The notes beneath the pieces were generated by a model. That model had not been told where the DNA came from. It saw only the letters and a program-made list of their open reading frames with translations, and did no database searches. The position numbers were made by a program, and so were the translations under genes. From Pedobacter sp. (GTDB lineage Bacteria > Bacteroidota > Bacteroidia > Sphingobacteriales > Sphingobacteriaceae), in NCBI GenBank assembly GCA_004295885.1, contig SEDG01000054.1, positions 1 to 11,976 of the forward strand: a stretch of 11,976 nucleotides of DNA, given 5' to 3'. Every line of letters starts with the position of its first letter. Positions within the stretch are counted from its first letter, which is position 1. Below are positions 6,597 through 11,976 of the stretch, one piece after another.

Positions 6597-7088
6597 ATGT
6601 CTGAACAGAATACTAGTGAGTTGGTTAGAAAAATATTTGAAGCCTATCTCGAAAATAAAAACTTAAGAAAAACCCCTGAGCGTTTTGCCATTTTAGAGGA
6701 GATTTATTCTAGAAATGACCATTTTGATGTGGAGACTCTTTATATCCACATGAAAAATCAAAAATATCGCGTTAGCAGGGCTACTGTATACAACACCCTA
6801 GAATTACTGGTTTCATGCGATTTGGTTACTAAACATCAGTTTGGTAAAAACATGGCGCAATTCGAAAAATCTTACGGTTACCACCAACATGACCATGTTA
6901 TTTGCATTGATTGTGGTAAAGTGGTAGAGTTTTGCGACCCACGCATTCATCAAATTCAGAGTATGGTTGGCGATTTATTAAAATTTGATATTAAACACCA
7001 CTCCTTAAACATGTATGGCGTTTGTTTTGATTGTAGCGCAGCAGCTACGATTAAATCTGTCGCTTCACAAAAACAAAATGCAAACTAA
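6597..7088 (+). CDS. Fur-family metalloregulator
   Basis: A 163-residue Fur/PerR/Zur-family repressor. N-terminal winged helix with recognition helix in YRVSRATVYNTLELLV (57-72). The dimerisation half has the structural zinc site C103-x2-C106 (CIDC) and C143-x2-C146 (CFDC), and a regulatory site formed by H42, E90, H98 and H100 (HQHDH) and E111. Aligned to Bacillus PerR with a constant offset, E111 occupies the place of PerR Asp104, the residue that favours peroxide-driven oxidation. A glutamate there argues for iron- or zinc-sensing (Fur-like) rather than peroxide sensing, though metal choice cannot be read with certainty. It lies 173 nt after rel and 31 nt before purA, so it probably shares a transcript with purA. 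ATG at 6597 is supported by an AGGAG. Confidence 0.92.
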   Translation: MSEQNTSELVRKIFEAYLENKNLRKTPERFAILEEIYSRNDHFDVETLYIHMKNQKYRVSRATVYNTLELLVSCDLVTKHQFGKNMAQFEKSYGYHQHDHVICIDCGKVVEFCDPRIHQIQSMVGDLLKFDIKHHSLNMYGVCFDCSAAATIKSVASQKQNAN

Positions 7089-7119
7089 TCATCTAATATA
7101 AATATTCTAATTTAAAATA

Positions 7120-8397
7120 ATGACGCAAGTAGACGTACTACTAGGCCTACAATGGGGCGACGAAGGTAAAGGTAAAATTGTTGACGTATTAAGTCCACAA
7201 TATGATATGATAGCACGTTTCCAAGGTGGTCCAAATGCTGGTCACACTTTAGAGTTTGACGGCAAAAAATTTGTACTTAACACTATCCCTTCTGGAATTT
7301 TCAATGAGAACATCATGAACCTAATTGGTAATGGTGTAGTAATTGATCCAATTATTTTAAAAAGAGAACTAGATAACCTAAAAAAGGCTGGACATGACCC
7401 AGTAGCAACTGGTAAATTAGTAATTGCCCGTAAAGCACACCTAATTTTGCCTACTCACCAACTATTAGATGCTGCAAATGAGCAAAAAATGGGTGCTGGT
7501 AAAATCGGTTCTACATTAAAAGGTATCGGCCCGACTTATATGGATAAAACTGGCCGTAATGGTTTACGTGTTGGTGATACTACCTTGCCAGACTTTAAGG
7601 CTCGTTACAATAAACTAGTAGAAAAGCATAAAGAAATTCTTTCTCACTATGAATTTGAATATGATTTAACTGAAAAAGAAGCTGCATTTTTTGAAGCTAT
7701 AGAATTTATCAAAAACATCCCACACGTAGATAGCGAACACTTTGTAAATGGCTATTTAAAAGCTGGAAAAAAAGTTCTAGCAGAAGGTGCTCAAGGAACG
7801 TTATTAGATGTTGATTTTGGTTCTTATCCATTTGTAACTTCATCAAACACTACAACTGCAGGTGCTTGTACAGGTCTAGGTATCGCCCCAAATAAAGTGG
7901 GTGATGTTTTTGGGATTTTCAAGGCTTATTGTACTCGTGTTGGTGGTGGTCCATTCCCTACCGAACTTGATAACGAAGTTGGAGAAAACCTTCGTCAGAT
8001 TGGCCATGAATTTGGTGCCACTACAGGTAGAGCTCGCAGATGCGGATGGATTGACTTGCCTGCATTAAAATATGCCATCATGTTAAATGGCGTTACAGAA
8101 TTAATTATGATGAAGGCTGATGTGTTAGATGGTTTTGATACCATTTATGCTTGTACACATTACGAACACAATGGCGAAACGATTGATTACATGCCTTATG
8201 ATATTATATCGATTCAACCTAAACCAGTTCTAAAAGCAATAGAAGGTTGGAAAACAGATTTAACGGGTATCAGGTCAATTGAAGAAGTTCCTAGTCAACT
8301 GGCTGATTATATTTCTTTCTTAGAAAAAGAGCTTGAAGTGCCGATAAAGTATCTTTCTGTCGGACCAGATAGAACCCAGACATTAACTTTAAAATAA
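7120..8397 (+). CDS. purA: Adenylosuccinate synthetase
   Basis: Joins IMP and aspartate with GTP to form adenylosuccinate, the first committed step from IMP to AMP. Length (425 residues) is normal. Visible motifs in order: QWGDEGKGK at 11-19 with catalytic Asp14, GGPNAGHT at 36-43 with catalytic His42, STLKGIGPTY at 131-140, GAQGTLLD at 223-230, TTGRARRCGWID at 301-312 (substrate loop), KADVLDG at 332-338 and SVGPDR at 413-418 (guanine region). All key residues are present. The start is unambiguous because the GDEGKGK motif lies at its usual distance from Met1. It follows the Fur-family gene by 31 nt without its own evident promoter and ends in a strong hairpin terminator. (p)ppGpp is a known inhibitor of this enzyme in E. 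coli, so its place just after the alarmone synthetase is functionally suggestive. Confidence 0.97.
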   Translation: MTQVDVLLGLQWGDEGKGKIVDVLSPQYDMIARFQGGPNAGHTLEFDGKKFVLNTIPSGIFNENIMNLIGNGVVIDPIILKRELDNLKKAGHDPVATGKLVIARKAHLILPTHQLLDAANEQKMGAGKIGSTLKGIGPTYMDKTGRNGLRVGDTTLPDFKARYNKLVEKHKEILSHYEFEYDLTEKEAAFFEAIEFIKNIPHVDSEHFVNGYLKAGKKVLAEGAQGTLLDVDFGSYPFVTSSNTTTAGACTGLGIAPNKVGDVFGIFKAYCTRVGGGPFPTELDNEVGENLRQIGHEFGATTGRARRCGWIDLPALKYAIMLNGVTELIMMKADVLDGFDTIYACTHYEHNGETIDYMPYDIISIQPKPVLKAIEGWKTDLTGIRSIEEVPSQLADYISFLEKELEVPIKYLSVGPDRTQTLTLK

Positions 8398-8404
8398 TAT
8401 AAAC

Positions 8405-8437
8405 ATCCCCTTCATAAAACAAGGGGATTTATTTTAT
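8405..8437 (+). terminator. Rho-independent terminator of the fur-purA unit
   Basis: ATCCCCTT (8405-8412) pairs perfectly with AAGGGGAT (8421-8428) around an 8-nt loop, followed by TTATTTTAT. It begins 8 nt after the purA stop and separates purA from the kinase gene. Confidence 0.85.
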
Positions 8438-8499
8438 CTAATCTATATTCTTGTAGGATTATATCTTTCATGTTTATTCCTTAAAGTTGTGCTAAATTA

Positions 8500-10605
8500 A
8501 TGCGAAACCTCTCTAGTTTAAATACCTACCAACGTTTGTTGCTCTTAATTTTGGCAACAAGTGGTTTGTTTTTTATTCTTTTTTGCAGCCTGTACTTTTA
8601 TACCTTAAAACAAGAGAAGCAAGTATACATTGCCGCATCTAAAGAGTATGAAAATGAGGTAAATTCAATCTTTACCTTAAATTCTAAAACTCACATTGCG
8701 GCGATTGTAGATGTAACCTTTTGGGACGAATTAGTTACTTATCTTAAAACAAAAGATGAAAAATGGTATAAAGAATATGTAGAAAGTCAGTTCCCCACAT
8801 ATGATGCTGATTTTATCGGAATATATTCCTTAAATAACCAGTTAATACGCAAAACTACATCCCAGAGGCTAGCAAATATTGGCCCTATTCCTCAAGAAGT
8901 AATAAATAAGCTCTACAACGAAAAACTTGTTAGGTATTACAAAAGAGTACCTGAAGGCATTTTAGAAATTTTTGGAGCTACAATACATCCCTCTAACGAC
9001 TTACATAAAAACAAATTTAAACCTTCTGGCTACTTTTTCATGGCTCGAATATTAGGTGATAATTTCATTAAAAACCTTGAGAACATCACCAGTTCGAAAA
9101 TAGAAATTGTACAGAATTTTAAGCCTAATGAGGCAGATAAAAGTGCGATTTACGTTAATATAAATTTAAACGATTTGCAGAATAAACAAGTATCAGACAT
9201 TGTTTTTGAAAGGCCATTCCATTTAAATTTTATCACATCAAAAAAGATATTAATTACCATAGTTATTGCAACAATAATTAACCTATTAGTTTACCTCTAT
9301 TATTACCGTCGCTGGATTTATAAGCCCATTAACTTAATTACAAACATTCTAGAAACCAGAAATGAGAAATCGATGGTAAATCTTAGAAACGTAAGGGGAG
9401 AATTTATCCATATCAGTAACCTTTTTAAAGAAAACAACAACCAGAGAAAGGAACTTGAAATTGCCAAACAAAAAGCAGAAGAAGGAGATAAATTAAAATC
9501 TTCTTTCCTTGCTAACCTATCTCATGAGATAAGAACACCGATGAATGCTATTATGGGTTTTAGCGATTTACTGATAGATCCAAATCTTGATCAAAAAGAT
9601 AGAGATGAATATCTTAACATTATAAGAAACAGTGGTAAAAACTTGACATCTATTATAGAAGATTTACTTGAAATGTCTAAAATAGATGCCAATCAAATAA
9701 AACCAAATTATAAAGCAATTGATTTAGAAAAATGCATAGGAGATCTTTACACTTCCTTAAAAATTACAGTTTTAAACGATAGAAAAATCCAGTTTTGCAT
9801 TGAAGAGCATTTACTAAAACCAAAATCAAAAATAATTACAGATGAAGTTAAATTAAAGCAAATCCTAACCAACTTAGTTACAAATGCTTTAAAATTCACA
9901 GTTACTGGAACCGTAAGCATTGGTTATTACGTAAATGAAAAAACTGAACTTATAGAGTTTTGGGTTAGCGATACTGGTCAAGGAATAGAAAAAGAAAACC
10001 TACAAATTATTTTTGACCGATTTAGAAGAATTGAAGACAAATTCTCTGTTCAAGTTAGTGGACTGGGGTTAGGCTTGTCCATTACTAAGGCCTACGTAGA
10101 ATTGTTAGGAGGTTCTATTAACATAGAATCGACAGTGGGAAAAGGTTCTAAATTTTTATTTACTATCCCTTTAAAGTATGATGAAACGAAATTAGACATG
10201 AATTTAACTGCAGATCCTCAAAAAAGCGAAACAGCAACCAATCAAACTATTCTAATAGCAGAAGATAATGATATCAATTTTATGCTCCTACAAAGGATAC
10301 TCTTGTTAAAAAACTATAAAATCTTACGAGCAGTTAACGGACAAATAGCAGTTGATATCTGTAAAGCGGACCAAACTATCGATTTAATTTTTATGGATAT
10401 TAAAATGCCGATAATGGATGGTTTTGAAGCATTTAAAATGATTAGAACATTTAATCAAACTATTCCAATAATTGCCAATACCGCCTATTCTTCTACAGAT
10501 GATAAGGAAAAGATACTTAGCGACGGATTTACAAACTATATTTCAAAACCCATTAACAAAGTTGAAATATTCGAAATGTTGGATGAGCTTTTTGGAAATA
10601 ATTAG
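8500..10605 (+). CDS. CHASE4 hybrid sensor histidine kinase with C-terminal receiver
   Basis: A 701-residue inner-membrane hybrid kinase. TM1 at about 12-34, then a periplasmic sensor at 35-245 with a CHASE4-like pattern (IVDVTFWDELVTYL around 69-82, conserved WD), and TM2 at about 250-268. A short linker and coiled coil leads to a HisKA domain with phospho-acceptor His342 in LSHEIRTPMNAIMGFSD. The HATPase domain has an N box (NLVTNALKF, Asn458/Asn462), DTGQG at 491-495 and GLGLG at 521-525. The receiver domain (about 583-700) has E588-D589, phospho-acceptor Asp633 in FMDIKMP, Thr661 and Lys683. All catalytic residues are intact. There is no DNA-binding output domain and no response regulator gene next to it, so an unlinked HPt protein or regulator is likely. 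The signal is unknown. It is a single-gene unit between the purA terminator and the pabB promoter. Confidence 0.93.
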   Translation: MRNLSSLNTYQRLLLLILATSGLFFILFCSLYFYTLKQEKQVYIAASKEYENEVNSIFTLNSKTHIAAIVDVTFWDELVTYLKTKDEKWYKEYVESQFPTYDADFIGIYSLNNQLIRKTTSQRLANIGPIPQEVINKLYNEKLVRYYKRVPEGILEIFGATIHPSNDLHKNKFKPSGYFFMARILGDNFIKNLENITSSKIEIVQNFKPNEADKSAIYVNINLNDLQNKQVSDIVFERPFHLNFITSKKILITIVIATIINLLVYLYYYRRWIYKPINLITNILETRNEKSMVNLRNVRGEFIHISNLFKENNNQRKELEIAKQKAEEGDKLKSSFLANLSHEIRTPMNAIMGFSDLLIDPNLDQKDRDEYLNIIRNSGKNLTSIIEDLLEMSKIDANQIKPNYKAIDLEKCIGDLYTSLKITVLNDRKIQFCIEEHLLKPKSKIITDEVKLKQILTNLVTNALKFTVTGTVSIGYYVNEKTELIEFWVSDTGQGIEKENLQIIFDRFRRIEDKFSVQVSGLGLGLSITKAYVELLGGSINIESTVGKGSKFLFTIPLKYDETKLDMNLTADPQKSETATNQTILIAEDNDINFMLLQRILLLKNYKILRAVNGQIAVDICKADQTIDLIFMDIKMPIMDGFEAFKMIRTFNQTIPIIANTAYSSTDDKEKILSDGFTNYISKPINKVEIFEMLDELFGNN

Positions 10606-10652
10606 TTAGGATGATAAGTTAAAGCTTAAGAAATAATACCAAATCTCATCTT

Positions 10653-10660
10653 TATCTTTG
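10653..10660 (+). promoter_or_regulatory. -7 box of pabB
   Basis: TATCTTTG matches TAnnTTTG exactly and ends 9 nt before the pabB ATG at 10670, which predicts a nearly leaderless mRNA. A TTTG -33 element is not evident at the usual distance. Confidence 0.5.
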
Positions 10661-10669
10661 TTACCATAA

Positions 10670-11926
10670 ATGAACAAAACGGCAATTAGTTTATTCAAGC
10701 AAAAGGCAATGCAATTGGCTTCTACTTTTGAAGTTTGTTGCTGCCTAGACTCTAACAATTACACAGACCCATATTCTCAGTATAGTTATTTAATCGCCTT
10801 TGGCATACAAGATGAAATTAAAACCGATGCAGGAGAAGCATTTCGAGTCCTTAAATCATTTTACGAGAACAACAAGGATTGGATGTTTGGTTTCTTCAGT
10901 TACGAGCTTAAAAATGAAACAGAACAACTTAACACCAATCATAAAGATCAATTAAACTTCCCAGATTTATATTTCTTCATACCTCAATTTCTAATCGTTT
11001 TGCAGGGCGATGAAATTAAAGTACTAAGAGGTGACGAAGGGATTATAGAAACGATAAATAAAGTTTCATTAACACATTATTTACCATCTGCTGAAGTAAA
11101 AATCGAAAGTCGATTCGATAAAAAGGCTTACATCAATACGGTTGAAAAACTACAGGCACATATTAAACGCGGTGATATTTATGAAATTAATTTTTGCCAA
11201 GAGTTTTTCGCAAACAATGCAAAAATTAACCCGCTAGCTGTTTATCAGCAACTAAACGAGCTATCTCCAACTCCTTTTGCTGGCTTTTTTAAAATATACG
11301 ACCAATACATTTTATCTGCTACGCCAGAAAGATTTCTTTGCAAAAGAGGAAATCAACTGATATCTCAACCGATAAAAGGTACTGCAAAAAGGAGCACAGA
11401 TTTAATTGAGGATGAAAACATAAAGGTCAACTTAAAATCTAGCATTAAAGAACAAGCAGAAAATGTAATGATTGTTGATTTAGTGCGAAATGATTTAACA
11501 AAAAGCGCCGTTAAAGGAACTGTTAAAGTTGATGAACTGTTTGGGATTTATACATTCCCACAAGTTCATCAAATGATATCCACAATTAGTTGCGAGCTCA
11601 GCCCAGAAGTTCATTTTATTGATGCCATTAAAAATACATTTCCAATGGGGTCAATGACTGGCGCTCCAAAAATTAAGGCGATGCAATTAATTGATACTTA
11701 TGAAAAAAGTAAAAGAGGCGTATTTTCTGGTTCATTTGGCTGTATCAGTCCAGATGGAGATTTCGATTTCAATGTAATCATTCGCAGCATACTATATAAT
11801 TCAGCAAGTCGATACCTTTCTTTTCAAGTTGGTGGAGCAATTACTTATGCCGCTAAAGCTGAAGATGAGTATGAAGAATGTTTGTTAAAGGCTTCTGCAA
11901 TTCTTAAAGTTTTAGGACAGGTTTAG
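10670..11926 (+). CDS. pabB: Aminodeoxychorismate synthase component I
   Basis: A 418-residue chorismate-binding enzyme that converts chorismate and ammonia (from the PabA glutaminase) into 4-amino-4-deoxychorismate for folate synthesis. The C-terminal chorismate-binding domain (about 148-415) carries RGDIYEINFCQ (167-177), SATPERF (216-222), PIKGTAKR (234-241), NVMIVDLVRNDL (265-276), PMGSMTGAPK (325-334), SGSFG (353-357) and the closing VGGAITYAA / EDEYEEC. The lysine in PIKGT (Lys236) marks aminodeoxychorismate synthases; anthranilate synthases (TrpE) have alanine there. The N-terminal part is short and diverged, which is common in stand-alone PabB. No PabA or lyase partner is fused; pabC or pabA may lie downstream outside the window. 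The final valine codon and TAG stop are formed by the first unit of the GTTTAGG repeat array. Confidence 0.92.
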   Translation: MNKTAISLFKQKAMQLASTFEVCCCLDSNNYTDPYSQYSYLIAFGIQDEIKTDAGEAFRVLKSFYENNKDWMFGFFSYELKNETEQLNTNHKDQLNFPDLYFFIPQFLIVLQGDEIKVLRGDEGIIETINKVSLTHYLPSAEVKIESRFDKKAYINTVEKLQAHIKRGDIYEINFCQEFFANNAKINPLAVYQQLNELSPTPFAGFFKIYDQYILSATPERFLCKRGNQLISQPIKGTAKRSTDLIEDENIKVNLKSSIKEQAENVMIVDLVRNDLTKSAVKGTVKVDELFGIYTFPQVHQMISTISCELSPEVHFIDAIKNTFPMGSMTGAPKIKAMQLIDTYEKSKRGVFSGSFGCISPDGDFDFNVIIRSILYNSASRYLSFQVGGAITYAAKAEDEYEECLLKASAILKVLGQV

Positions 11927-11976
11927 GGTTTAGGGTTTAGGGTTTAGGGTTTAGGGTTTAGGGTTTAGGGTTTAGG
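11921..11976 (+). repeat. Eight perfect GTTTAGG units (telomere-like heptamer), open at window edge
   Basis: Exactly eight uninterrupted copies of GTTTAGG (56 nt), a circular permutation of TTTAGGG, running to the last base of the window, so the true length is unknown. The first unit supplies the last codon and TAG stop of pabB. Because 7 is not a multiple of 3, every plus frame meets TAG and every minus frame meets TAA within 21 nt, so the array cannot be translated through on either strand. The plus strand has seven GGG runs spaced by TTTA, enough for a G-quadruplex in DNA or at the 3' end of the pabB mRNA. Confidence 0.95.

Noticed and set aside
11921..11976. The heptamer array as a real telomere of a linear replicon
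   Set aside because: Bacterial linear replicons use hairpins or protein-capped ends rather than telomerase-type repeats, and the window edge is arbitrary, so a true chromosome end is not supported.

Overview
The window looks like a chromosomal segment from a Bacteroidota organism, most likely a Pedobacter-like member of the Sphingobacteriaceae. This rests on several things: low GC content, promoter boxes of the Bacteroidota form TAnnTTTG, almost no Shine-Dalgarno sequences, a DUF4294 protein, a bacillithiol deacetylase (BshB1), and a Rel-Fur-PurA gene order. The taxon is an inference from gene content; no marker RNA gene is present. No tRNA, rRNA, CRISPR array, insertion sequence or phage gene was seen.

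Layout. Positions 1-231 hold the C-terminal end of an ACC deaminase / D-cysteine desulfhydrase family PLP enzyme. It converges with a tiny, degenerate cold-shock-domain protein (233-424, minus). After a 258-nt gap with a good Bacteroidota promoter comes a broken L-lysine 6-transaminase gene (683-1704). It lost roughly 300 bp from its middle, including the PLP lysine, and its reading frame. A small membrane-anchored protein of unknown function follows (1801-2211). A tight minus-strand operon runs from 4099 down to 2253: a DUF4294 secreted protein, a thiol peroxidase of the glutathione peroxidase family, and BshB1 of bacillithiol synthesis, with 4-nt gaps. The divergent intergenic region (4100-4209) carries a perfect 13-bp inverted repeat.

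From 4210 on, everything is on the plus strand: the bifunctional (p)ppGpp synthetase/hydrolase (Rel/SpoT), a Fur-family metalloregulator, adenylosuccinate synthetase (PurA) ending in a clear hairpin terminator, an orphan CHASE4 hybrid histidine kinase, and aminodeoxychorismate synthase component I (PabB). The last PabB codon and its stop lie in the first unit of eight perfect GTTTAGG repeats, which are identical in sequence to the plant telomere heptamer. The array runs to the edge of the window.

Functionally this is mostly housekeeping: stringent response and purine synthesis (Rel, PurA), metal or redox control (Fur), low-molecular-weight thiol and peroxide defence (BshB1, GPx), and folate precursor synthesis (PabB). 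I see no convincing new multi-gene system. The features most worth a second look are the telomere-like repeat, the palindrome between rel and the DUF4294 operon, and the deleted lysine transaminase.
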